64,000 bases of DNA from Skeletonema tropicum (taxonomy: Eukaryota > Bacillariophyta > Thalassiosirophyceae > Thalassiosirales > Thalassiosiraceae), in assembly GCA_037178625.1 (NCBI GenBank), contig CM074127.1, positions 4,092,001-4,156,000 on the forward strand, read 5' to 3'. The position numbers and the translations under genes are program-made. This document shows positions 1-10,970 of this stretch, one piece after another. The notes under the pieces were generated by a model, which was given only the letters and a program-made list of their open reading frames with translations, was not told the DNA's origin and searched no databases. The number at the start of each line of letters is the position of its first letter. Position 1 is the first letter of the stretch.

Positions 1-3000
1 TCAGATAAGCGAAGTTCACGCCAGGGTGACCTTTTTCAAATGCCATTTGTTTTGTTTCGGCTCCGGCATCATTGGACAGACCATCCTTTTTGTACCCCTT
101 TGCGTAATACATTGATTGCTGGTAAAAGCAGAGAGCTTCCAAGTCTCTGGGCCGATAAATGTAGTCATTGGCAGATATGTCCTTCCATTGTGTCACCTCA
201 TTGCGACCCTCCTTGCATATCCGAACTATGGCGCTGACCTCATCGCTTCCATTCTCCAAAACTTCTGCTAACTGACCCACGAGCAACTCCGCAAAGTCAT
301 GAGAGAAATGAAATCTCGATCCTTTATTAGACGCAAGGTTGTGGCTCATCGGAGCACTAATTACATTCCGCGACGTCGCCGCGTTGATTCCCGATAAAAC
401 TCGAGACAGGCCCTCAACCCAAGTATTTGTTTCCTTTTCTTCTTCTTTGGTCCCCTCCCCTGACTGTTCGCGTTCTTCTCTCTCACGTTGTGCCCTGACT
501 AATCGCCTGATGACACTCTTAGCAACAACATCCCTCGGTTCTCTGTCATCAGACTGCGTATTTTTGCAGTTGTAAAGTGTCTGGTACCAAGTTTGCCCCG
601 AATCGCCGATCGCAATGTTTGTGTTGCAAGTGAATATATGGGACAGCACTCGATTGTAAACGTTCATAAATTGGCACCCCTGAGGACGCTGAATTTCGAC
701 AACGAACCTGTTTTCTCTGCACGTACCACCATCCAACGTGTGCCGCATCACCTCAATCGGCGTATTCCCATCATACACCCGTGTCCCTTTGTTCTTTGCC
801 ACTTCCTTGGCCAGGTTATTCACGACAGCAGCATCCTTGGACAAGTCGTGCAAGGTAGCCGTGTTAGTCTCATCAGCTGCGTCTTCGATCGATTTAGCCA
901 CGGCAGCAACTTCCTGGATGAGATTCTCGACATCGAAAGAACTTCTAGAATTGGCCTCGGACAGGCGCTCGACTGATCTTTTTAATCTTTCATCGATTTC
1001 CTCTTCTGACCAATGACACTGCCCCCATTCATCAAGTTCTTCTTCTTCCGCCCTCTTTTCTTGCCACAAAAGAATCAGATCTTTCATCACGTCGGTTACA
1101 AGAATATCAAGCTCATTCCCAGAAGTCGCCAGAAAGGGAAACAGGAAACGGCACTCACACCCTTTCTTAAAACAAGAAGAAGCATGTTTCGTTGCATGTT
1201 GATTAAATCGTTCGTTCAAAAGGATATACCTCGATATCGAATCAGGATCCGAGCCATTGACATCTGGCACATCATACATGGTACGATAAGCGGCAATGTC
1301 CAGCCTTTCACTGGAAAGCGGATAATTTAATGAGTTCGCGGAGGATCCTTGCTGAAGGTTCTTCAGCACCTCTGTGGTAACATCGGTGGTGGCCTCGCAT
1401 TTGCCACACGATTTGCATTGCATCACGCGTCCTTTTATATTTTTGCAACCTTCCTCGTGCCTAGCTTCTCTGAGTATGCTGGGACAGCAATTCTGGAAGA
1501 TTTCATTCACAGGCCCCTTCTTGTCGTCTGTTCCACGACATGTGTGCGTAACCTCGACTTCAAAATCACATTGACGAGCGCACATTATCTTGTTCACGTA
1601 TGCGATATAGCTAGCTCTTGCGAGTTCTCTTGTATTCTTATCTTTGGCAAACAGCAGGCGTCTCAATTGGCCAAAGTGCTTTATCCACACAAGCCAGTGG
1701 GAATGGAGTGACCCCCTTCCTTGCTCCTCGTCGGCTCTGCAATAAGCCTCCATCACTCCAAACAACATCCTTTTCCCCCTCTGCTTCTGCGGTTCCCAGC
1801 CAAACAAGCACTCTAAAGCTATCTGCATCGCACCCTGAAACTCTAGAGAACAGGCTCCAGGATATTTTCGTCGGATTCTTCGCCGTAACGTCAGATCAGC
1901 TAAGCATTCTGCATCGGACGAGTCCAGTGGAGGCATTGACGTCTATGTTGGAGACACGCCCAAAGGAAAAAGAGAAAGATGAGTGTTTACCCTAATAACA
2001 TCAATCTGCCACTACAAGTTACATTACAAAGCAGAGGACTTACTCCTTCGCCATTGGCATCCGCATATGGGTATAGTCGCACTCTGAAGCTACACTCATC
2101 GTCAATCGTTATTGTTACAAAGAGAGAGTGCATCCCGAAGAAGTCCTGAAGGGCAAAGCACTTCCGCCGAGCGCTCTTTGCAGCTTCTTCATTCATGCCC
2201 AAATGGCGGCAAGATGCGCTCACAGCCTTGAGAAACTTGCTGGCTGTACTAGTACTTTTCTTGTTGGCATGCTCCTCGTTGATTGCTTCTTCAATTTCCT
2301 CGATGGTCATTTTGCCGATTTCATCACCAACTGCTTCACCATGCTCGTTAACCAGTGGCCTACATTTCATCACGGCGCTCTTAAACGATAATATCCGCCC
2401 AAGTAAAAAGTTTGCGACAAGCACGAATTCACTTTCCATGAACTGAGGCAGGGACAACTTTAGATAATGCCGAATTATTTCCTCATCAGAAATCTTATTC
2501 CGGCGTTCTAGAGTTGGCCCTCCACTTCCAAATGGGAATACAGTAGGAAACACACTCTCCAACTTCATTACATCCAAATGACTGGCATAATTGCCCCCGT
2601 GTATAGCAAGCGTTGGCGCCGAGTGATCTTTCAGAATGGCCATCACAAGTTCCCTACTCGTTTTGTACACACTTGTGTCTGTTGTTGGTTCCCCTCCACC
2701 AGAAAAGTAAAATGTAGCACCTTCTTCCTTATTCTCTTTTGCGGGGTCCCCAGGTATATCCGTGTTTGAATCGGAATCAGGGTCTTCTACCAACTCAATA
2801 TTTACAGCTGAACTTTCATCCTCTATTACCAAGTCCCTGAATGCGGGGTGGTGTTCCTTGAACCAGTGAAGCAAGCCAAAATAAAGCCTTGTGTCCAGCT
2901 CTGCCTTCTTTCGAACAATGTCTTTTTGGGTTGGTGTCATCCTCCCATTCAAAACCACATAAATATTTGACGCAACACCTGATTGGTGTAGACAATTTAA

Positions 3001-5571
3001 TGCACCTGCAACCTTCGCCTGATCTGTCTCAAAGAACTGAAAATTTCCGATCAGGCTCTGATGCCTGCCTCCTCGGTAAGAGAATATATAAGCGTAAGGA
3101 CGAGTGGGAGAAATGGCAGCAGCCATAACACTCGTCACTAAGCTCACCGTCTGATTAGGAATGGGCTTTCCGTGCTCGTCGTGGACTTCTTTTGTCGTCT
3201 TCAAGCTTTTCATCTCTCCATCTTGTTCAAACGCGATGGTTGTAGGTATGGTTCCGATCAAGAAGCCATTGGCAATCGAGTGTTTTGGAGGGGATTCGCT
3301 CTTGGTCCTTAGGGAGGCTTTACAGCTTGAACAGATCATGAATTCACTAGCATCATCTTTACCGAAGCGCCTCGAGAGGAGCATGCCTTCCATACCACTA
3401 ATTTCGTACTGTTGTTTGAGCTCTTGGTCAATTTCCTGTCCTCCATGATAATATTCTTGGTACGCCTCTACTCCAAGTCGGTCTTTGTGCTCTAGAAGTT
3501 CTTCCTTCGTGATCCAACACAGCTCCTCCGTTCCAATAATGAATTCATCACACACACTGCACCCAATGGCTCGGTGGCAGCCATCGCAATTGCAGCTGTC
3601 ACCATTTTTTGTATTTGTACGTAACAGCAGCTCTCGTGCCTTGTTTGCACCATCCAAGTTCACTTCGATGTAAGGCACTTCACCATTGATGAAGATGTCG
3701 TCATCCTCGCAATAGGCATAATGTTCGACCTTGTTGGCTTCGGTTGCTTCGTTCCTCCTCTTTCGCCTTTCATTATCGTCCTGCTGCCGCCGTTTCTTCT
3801 GCTGGGGAGTCTCGTTTTTCCGTTCCTCACGTTTTCGCGAGGCATCTGCGTGGAGTTGAGCTGCGCGTCGCTGGGGTGTCCCTGCTCTCCGCCGCTTTTT
3901 CGTATCAGCTGCCCTGTTGCTCCTCAGCTCATCGTCACACGCCCTTATTAGATTCCGCCGTCTATTCTCTTGTTGCCTTGCGGATTCGTCAGGAGGACCC
4001 GGTATGTATGTGACATCATTCTCACAACAGAGCTTCTTCAGCTTCTCTTCAGCTTTAATTCGACTTCGATTTTTTTTAATCCTAGCGTTTCGATTTTTTC
4101 GTATCCTCCCACACTCCTCTACCATGCTCTTCCGTCTCACAGCCTGCTGCTGCTCCGATTCATGCTTCGGGGGTGTTAAATATGCTACACCACACGACGT
4201 GCATTGCCTCTCCAATTCACTCTCCTTCCCAGTCCATTTGCGAGTGCGATGAGGGTCATATACTACACGAGAAGCAGCTGCTGCGGCGCCTAATCCAACA
4301 ACAGCAACTGCGGCGGGTGCTTGAAAGGAACTCCCTACTGACTTACTATTCGGCGCAGTGACGAGCGTAGGGAGACTCAGGATGATTAACATTTGAAGAA
4401 GCCTCGATGACATCATGCCACGTGAATTCTTCAGGCAAACTCCTCTTGATGATGGGAGCGGCAATGAGTGTTTATGTTTTGCACCATCATAACAATCATC
4501 AGTGCAGATGTCCTTGAGGTGTGCTTGTGCTTGTTTCAAAGAAGGAAATTGCCAATATAAACACCAACCAGCAGAAATAGCACCAGCAATGATGGCACCT
4601 ATTCTCGACGCAACAACATCTTTGAAAGTTGCTGCAAGAACATTCAGCACCGACAATTCGCCGCAAGGTACAGATCGATCATTTGGCTCTGCGACATAGA
4701 GGGGATGGCCCAAAAGGATCAATAAACAAAGAATCCTTTTCCAGGGGGTATTGGATGGATTCCTTGATCGAGTTCTATGATTTCTGCTGCGGCTGCTTTC
4801 CGTTTCTGATCTCACATCGCACATGACTTGTTGTATGGCGAAAGAGATAGAGATAGTTCTCGCGAGGAGGAGGAATAGGCGCCATTGCAATTGCATACGC
4901 CTGAACTGCATGATCTTCTTGCGCCAGAAACAGCGGGAATAATATCCTGTGCAGGCGAGAGTGTACTGCGTCCAGAAAACAGATATCGCAACACTATACC
5001 TCGCGAGGATGATGGCATTCGCCACATAACCAACTGCAGCAGCCCTTAGAGAGCAACCGACCAATTCAAGGAAATCGGCGATGGAGTAGCTGTTCTGATT
5101 GGATCGCAAAGCATTGTTCTTGGAGAAAGTTAGTGCCATGTCCCTCCACTTGTTTCTTTTCAGTCCAGGCCAGCGCTTTTTGATGCGCTTTGGTGGGCGC
5201 TGGGTAGCTCTTTTGGGGAGCATTGTTGTTATATGGAGTGAAACTGCCGCAGCCACAATTTCGTAAAGCAGTCTTTTGAATACCACCAAGGATGAGTTGC
5301 TTCTGATATCTCTTTTCTTGGCATCAATCTTGTAACTCGTCTCTGTCCTAGGGCAAACAGGAAGACGAACATCAGCAGACAAGGGTTCATTGCGGAACCC
5401 TGAATCGATGACAGCGCACATCGTGTCAGAAGGTATTATAGTAGCCACATTTGTGTGTGTGTTTGATGTCTCTACGTTGACGCGAATGCGATTTTCATTG
5501 GCATTGGAATCAAACGGAGATGGACACACACAACAGAGTATTGCTAGTAACAAAAGATTAAGTCTTGTCAT
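1..5571 (-). CDS. Helitron Rep (HUH/Y2) protein, 3' part beyond the window
   Basis: Replication-initiator/helicase protein of a rolling-circle Helitron transposon, in two visible exons: 5571-2044, then a 101-bp intron (donor GTAAGT at 2043, acceptor TAG ending at 1943), then 1942-1 open to the window edge. About 1,820 residues are visible. Residues 1 to about 430 hold seven or eight hydrophobic segments. A basic coiled-coil stretch with CxxC pairs follows, then a DUF6570-like region, then the Helitron-like N-terminal domain (FGMHSLFVTITIDDE ... YPGACSLEF). The Rep nuclease HUH motif reads LHSHWLVW and the two-tyrosine motif reads WYQTLYNCK (Y-x3-Y-x2-K), so the nicking centre looks complete. 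The SF1 helicase, if present, lies left of the window. The first ATG in frame is used; the true start may be further in. No stop or frameshift is seen in the visible exons. Confidence 0.85.
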
Positions 5572-6741
5572 AATAGTAATAGTACTATGCTGAACCTGAA
5601 ATAGCAATCACGAGGAGAGAATGTTTCAAATGATTTTATGGACACACTTGCATCCAGATTTGAGAGGATGAGCCTAATATCACTTAGATTCGTGTGGTCA
5701 CCACGTATCAGCTAAAGTTGAATTGGGGGGCCTCTGAGATATTGACACTTGGGCTGGGGTTGCACGATTTGGAATTGAAGTTATTGTGGACTTAGGTTTG
5801 ACTTAAAGTCCTAAAAACTCAATTTGAAAAAAGTTGATGTACCACTTGTAAAAAGGTAGCAGAACCCAGAATCAAAACAAAAACAAAGGGTGAGAACCCT
5901 ACCTCGTACTTAAGTAGGCTTCTCATTTTGTCCGAGATAAGCTGAATCTGTGCCCTTTCCTCCTTCTTCCTACATAACGTATGTAGCTAACTCGTAACTC
6001 GAGCCTGGTTTGTACGCATATTTTTTTAAGTTGCTTGTTTGTACTCTATTTTTTAAGCTGCTTATTTCTAATTCATGGACGTAGGAATTAGTAGTCGATT
6101 TTAAAAAAGCGCAACTCTTCCGCCCACGGACAGATTCTGTTTTTCCGAGTAGCTCTAGCCATAGCCATACTAAGTAAGTATAACTTACCTACATGTACGC
6201 TAACGCTTTACATGGTTAGTAGAGTTAGTCTTTACTTTTTAGCTCTCCCTTAGTATGTCCGGTCGAATTGAAATTTAAACTCCCGCCAATGCATCGCACA
6301 ACCGACGTCTGGAAGCACGGACAGAACTGGAAGCTTTCTTGCTCTTGGATCTTGGATGGCAGCTGGCAGCTGGTCGCATGCATGTTACCAAGCAAAAAAA
6401 TGAGAGATGTAAAAAATCTGAGATTTTTTTTTTAGCATAAAATCGGCGGTCAAAAATGAATCTTTTGCCAGATTTTTGCCAAGCAAGATGCAAGATCGCG
6501 ATCTTTGAGATCAAAGCACGCAAGAGGGAGCACCATAAAGCAAGTATATTTGGTTGGTCGTGGACATATCAAATCCTGCTTCCAGAGTGAGGTAAGGACG
6601 CATCGTGGTGCCATAACAACTTTCTTTAGTAGGTGAAACGCCTTTTTCTTTGCCTTTTCTGCTTTCTTTTTAGCGCTGCTAATTCCGCAGCGATCTTCTC
6701 CTCTTCTGCTTTCTTTGCAGCCGCCTCTTCCTCTAGCAACC
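5572..6741. other. Intergenic region, Helitron 5' side and PLD promoter
   Basis: No convincing gene is present; the short frames here are not conserved-looking. The stretch is T-rich, with two related TTAAG(T/C)TGCTT blocks around 6025-6070 and several short AGTA/TACT inverted words around 6165-6230. The Helitron's left terminus (its 5' end, because the gene is on the minus strand) should fall here or a little to the right, but I could not fix it. The right part must hold the phospholipase D promoter and 5' UTR. Confidence 0.5.
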
Positions 6742-9405
6742 ATGGACGCCGCAATCAAGACAAAGAACGCAGTCTTCAACAAACTTTTGAAGAGGGATAG
6801 CGATGCCTGCACCCTCTGGGGCATGCTCCACATCAAAATCATCCAATGTTCCAACCTCAGGAATCTCGATAGGATGGGTATCAAGAATGTAAGAACTGTT
6901 GTCGGGAAGGATCGTGACAAGTCGGACCCCTACGTGACCGCCTTCTTGGATGATTATCGGCTGTTGAAAACGCGTCACATTAATGACGATCTGAATCCCA
7001 AGTTTGACGAGGACTTTTATTGCCCTGTAGGCCATTGCACGAAAGGCATCACCTTCCGTGTCAGCGACAAGGACATAGTTCTAGATGAATCTTTGGGGAA
7101 GTACTTCTTGCCTGTTCAGGAACTTATCCAGTTGGTGGATGAGAAGGACATCGAGGCAGATGCATCTCTTGTGCAGGGGGATTTGAAGCGAGTTGGACTG
7201 CACAAAGTTGCCAATCTCGTGGCAGATAAGCGAATGTTGAATCTCGATAAGAGGGATCGTGGGACCTTGGAATTCTTTGTCGAGTTTATTCCCGTTCGAA
7301 TGTTGGCCAAAACGATGGAAGTGCCCGGGTGTTACTTTAACCAAACCAAGGGGAATTCTGTCAAGCTCTACATGAATGCCGACGACGACGGATCTTCTCC
7401 TTTGGTCAAATTTGGTAACGATGAGAAGGTGTGGGAACCACCAAGGCTGTGGCGTGATATCTATGATGCCATTTGTAATGCCAAGACTTTTGTTTACATG
7501 GTTGGTTGGTCTATAGATACAGATCAGTACCTGTTGCGTGGCGATGAGTTAAAAGAAGCGCAAGCAGCAGGTAAGTATGACCCTCAGATTGGCCCTTTAT
7601 TGAAGCAAAAAGCGGAAGAAAATGTGAGGGTTAATTTGATGCAGTGGGATGACTTTAGTAGTGGCGTAATGTTCCCAGGTATGATGAAGACATATGATGA
7701 GAAAACAAGGGCGTATTTCAAGAGTTCACCAGTGAATGCAGCTTTCATGAGCATGATTGGCGGAGAAACAAATACGGTACTTGAGGGCCAGAACAAGAAG
7801 ATGGCATTTACTCATCATCAAAAGTTCATCGTCATGGATTCTCCAAAGAAGAATGGAGATGGGAGGGAACTGCTAGCTTTTGTTGGAGGAATTGACCTTA
7901 CTGAAGGTCGTTGGGACAATCAAAAACATCCTCTTTTTCGGACCCTTCAAAGCGACCATAAAGGTGATTATTATAGCAAATGCTTCCATACCAGCAAAGA
8001 AAATGGTCCAAGACAGGTGAGTGAATATGCCTTTGAAACCATCTCTTGTTGCTATTAGATGTTCACCACCAGTATCAATTCCTTTTTCAATCAGCCTTGG
8101 CACGACATCCACAGTGCTGTGCGTGGTCCAGAGGCGATTCATATAATTCAGGCTTTCGAGGAAAGGTGGAAGAAGCAAGCCAATGCTGCGCAGCTTGTCG
8201 ACCTCAAAGAAGCAGGATTATTGAATGTAGAAGAACTGGACAATTCAGGGGGTTGGTGTGCTCAGCTGTCGAGGTCGATCGACTCTCGTGTAAATGACTT
8301 TGATCCTTCAATTGTGAAGGCATTTCAGTCAACTGATACTTATATTAGTTCCTTTGATTGGATTGATGTGAAAGATAAAAATGCGAAGTTGTCGAAGAAG
8401 TACGATACTGCGAGCAATGCAGTAGTTTCATACGCTCGCTGCCTCGACCAAAAGAAAGGGCGCTTGGTGGACACTAGTATCCACGATACCAACATCCATC
8501 ATATCCGCCGAGCCAAGCACTCAATCTATATTGAATCACAGTACTTCATGGGTAGCTCGTTTATGTGGTCTAAGGACAATTCCGTAAAGTGCAGCAATAT
8601 GATTGCTTCTGAGCTTACGTTGAAGATCTGCGAAAAGATCGCTGCGGGGGAACCGTTCACTGTTTACATTCTGCTCCCAATGTGGATGGAAGGTGTCCCG
8701 GCAAAAGGACACCTTCAAGGGTTGCTGCACTGGCAACGAGTGACGATTGAGGCCATGCACCAAAAAGTCAAGCATGCGCTCGACATTCGTATGGCAAACT
8801 CATCTGACTTTGGATTGAAAGTATCAGACTATTTGAATTTCTATTGCCTGGGAACGCGAGAAACTGAGCAAGGCAGCGAGGCAACGGGAAACCCCGTGAC
8901 CGAAGATGAGAATGTGCTAAGTGAAACTCGTCGTCATCAGATATACATTCACTCGAAGATGATGATAGTTGATGATGATGTTGCTCTGATTGGCACTGCA
9001 AATATTAACCAACGTTCTCTAGATGGATGCCGCGACTCTGAGATTATGATGACATCATGGCAACCCGATCATGTTGCTACAAAAGATTCAATTCCTAATG
9101 GAGACATTCATGCCTTTAGAATGCACATTTGGGCAGCTATCACAAACCAGATGGACGATGCATTTCGTAACCCTAGCAGCCCTGAGTGCGTCAGAGCATT
9201 CAATCAGATTGCAGAAAAGAATTGGCAGAAGTACATTGGTGAAGAAACTGTTGAAATGGATTCTCACTTGCTTCCTTTCCCCCTTGAATTTGATGGTGTC
9301 AAGCTGAAGGCACGTGCAGGATTGAAGGACGGATGTTTCACTGACACAAAAGCAGCTGCAATTGGAAAGCAATCCATGATCTTTCCAGAGATCTTCCTAA
9401 CTTGA
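6742..9405 (+). CDS. Phospholipase D, C2-domain (plant alpha) type
   Basis: Hydrolyses phosphatidylcholine and related lipids to phosphatidic acid at membranes. Two exons, 6742-8016 and 8095-9405, give about 861 residues, close to the plant PLD-alpha length. A C2 domain occupies roughly residues 20-150, with the Asp-rich stretch RDKSDPYVTAF. Both HKD catalytic motifs are intact: HQKFIVMD (H359, K361, D366) and HSKMMIVD (H711, K713, D718). The conserved PWHDIH box directly follows the splice. I chose the acceptor at 8094 (after CCTTTTTCAATCAG) because it joins GPRQ to PWHDIH as in plant enzymes; an alternative TAG at 8058 would insert 12 residues in frame. Start ATG at 6742 sits in CAACCATGG. 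C2 binding implies calcium-dependent membrane recruitment. Confidence 0.93.
8017..8094 (+). other. Intron of the phospholipase D gene
   Basis: Donor GTGAGT at 8017 and a pyrimidine-rich acceptor ending CAG at 8094, 78 bp. A second acceptor, TAG at 8058, would give a 42-bp intron; both lengths are multiples of three. Intron retention introduces the TAG stop at 8056-8058. Confidence 0.8.
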
Positions 9406-9946
9406 GCATGCGATGTGCATTCCCACTTTAGAAGCTTCTTATCTGTTAAACGTAATGACTCTCTCTCTAGGATTGAAGACCAATCTTAACCTTCACTACT
9501 CCTATTCATTAGCTTCCTCCCTCTTACTTGATATTGTACCCGACGTAAAACGCAACGGCTACCTACTTATGACTGCACACTCGAACCTGGATTGTACCCC
9601 TCATCATTTTCTCCGACAACTTTCAAAATCTTATCCGAAGGGTTAAGTTTTTGTATCCTATTTCAAGCAATGTGGTAAAAAGTAAGGAAAAGGAACCGAT
9701 TCTATTTTCCCCCCCTTCGAGATCGATAGATCAGCCATTTGACCGAAAATATTTTACCTCGGAGAGGTAACACCGCCACCAGATGCCAGATGCCTTCATC
9801 AGCCTCATCGAGATTTATTTACAGGTTTCATTGTACCGGGATACGGGAACATTGCATCGGAGAGAGAATACAAGAGGAACGGAGCAGTTTCTAATTACTC
9901 TGTGGCGACAACAACACACCCAAATAATATAGAAATATTATAAACA
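9406..9946. other. Intergenic: PLD 3' UTR and Rab promoter
   Basis: About 540 bp without a supportable gene between two plus-strand genes. One short open frame at 9413-9646 has no recognisable motif and lies where the PLD 3' UTR should be. A C-rich run lies near 9709. Nothing else distinctive is seen. Confidence 0.5.
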
Positions 9947-10567
9947 ATGAGCCAAGCAGCCCCTTACGATATGCAGTGTAAACTGCTCATGATCGGAGAT
10001 TCCGGTGTGGGTAAAACTTGCCTGCTTTTGCGTTACGCAAATGACTCCTTTTCCCCCACCTTCATCACCACCATCGGTATTGATTTTAAGATCAAGAATG
10101 TGGAGGTCGATGGCAAGCGAATCAAGCTGCAAATTTGGGACACTGCGGGGCAAGAGCGTTTCCGCACCATCACCACGTCCTATTTCCGCGGAGCTCAGGG
10201 CATTTTGCTTGTGTACGACGTGACGGACCGCAGATCTTTTGAATCTATTCGTAACTGGATCTCTCAAATCCAGCAACACGCCGATGTTCATGTGAATAAG
10301 ATTTTGGTGGGAAATAAGTGCGATATGTTGGACGAGAAGGTTGTGAGCACGGAGGAGGGTCAGAGGTTAGCAAAGGAGTTCGGGGTGGACTTTTTTGAGT
10401 GCTCCGCCAAGAATGACATTAATGTTGAGCAGTCGTTTTTAGGGCTAGCCCGAGCTGTAAAGGATCGCTTAGTACAGGATGGAGGCGGGGGACCTTCAGC
10501 TTCTGGTGTTAGATCTCTTAAGAATCCTCCCGTTTCTGGCAACAGAAGAGCTAACAACTGTTGTTAA
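9947..10567 (+). CDS. Rab8/RabE-type small GTPase
   Basis: Ras-superfamily GTPase that cycles between GTP and GDP forms and directs vesicle traffic, by family mainly Golgi-to-plasma-membrane transport. Single exon, 206 residues, the usual Rab length. The P-loop GDSGVGKT is at residues 17-24, switch I has TTIGIDFKI, switch II has WDTAGQERF (64-72), and the guanine-specificity motifs NKCD and ECSAKN are present. The last two residues are Cys-Cys, the geranylgeranylation site. Switch I and the RabF segments fit the Rab1/8/10/13 group, closest to Rab8; subgroup assignment needs a tree. The linker before the tail is Gly-rich. The gene starts at the first ATG after an AT-rich leader. Confidence 0.93.
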   Translation: MSQAAPYDMQCKLLMIGDSGVGKTCLLLRYANDSFSPTFITTIGIDFKIKNVEVDGKRIKLQIWDTAGQERFRTITTSYFRGAQGILLVYDVTDRRSFESIRNWISQIQQHADVHVNKILVGNKCDMLDEKVVSTEEGQRLAKEFGVDFFECSAKNDINVEQSFLGLARAVKDRLVQDGGGGPSASGVRSLKNPPVSGNRRANNCC

Positions 10568-10970
10568 ATTGCTTGTAGCGGTTTAGGTGCGGTTGTTGTT
10601 TGTTATTTATGATCAAGCGTTGGTGGGATATTGCAGCCGATGCGTAGATGAAATACGGGAAGTTGTCGTAGTTGAATTTTGAGATGGAATTGGTTTGGAG
10701 CCGGGCTGTGTTTGCTGTATCATCTCAGTATCCTCTGACCCTCCTGGGGAGTGAGACATGAATGTAGTATCTATGCCATTGGAAAATCATTCAATGGTTG
10801 TGAAGTGTGTCCAATAAAATAGTGTTATATCCTACAATTAGTGGAGTGTGATTCTTTGAGAAGAGGGTCAAATTGAGTTTTCCTTGGTGAATACATAAGT
10901 CCTTTACTTGAACTCGCTTGAGGCTTAAATAGACTTACAAGATAGCAATAGGAAGACCAACGCTGGCTTC
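10568..10970. other. Convergent 3' region between Rab and the thioredoxin-fold-like gene
   Basis: No gene is seen. An AATAAA-like polyadenylation word lies near 10811 (CCAATAAAATAG), suitable for the Rab transcript. The minus-strand neighbour ends at 10971, so this stretch holds both 3' UTRs. Confidence 0.4.

Noticed and set aside
1081..1145. Apparent frameshift in the Helitron Rep exon near 1133
   Set aside because: On a first pass I lost one T at the line boundary; re-reading gives CGTTTCCTGTTTCCCTTTCTGG and an uninterrupted frame (RFLFPFLATSGNE).
6170..6235. Helitron 5' terminus (TCTACTA word on the minus strand near 6223)
   Set aside because: The preceding base is not A as expected for Helitron insertion, and a 7-mer in AT-rich DNA is weak evidence.
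8059..8094. Second PLD gene starting at an ATG at 8059
   Set aside because: It is the same gene; the segment is intronic if the 8094 acceptor is used, and the C-terminal half alone would have only one HKD motif.
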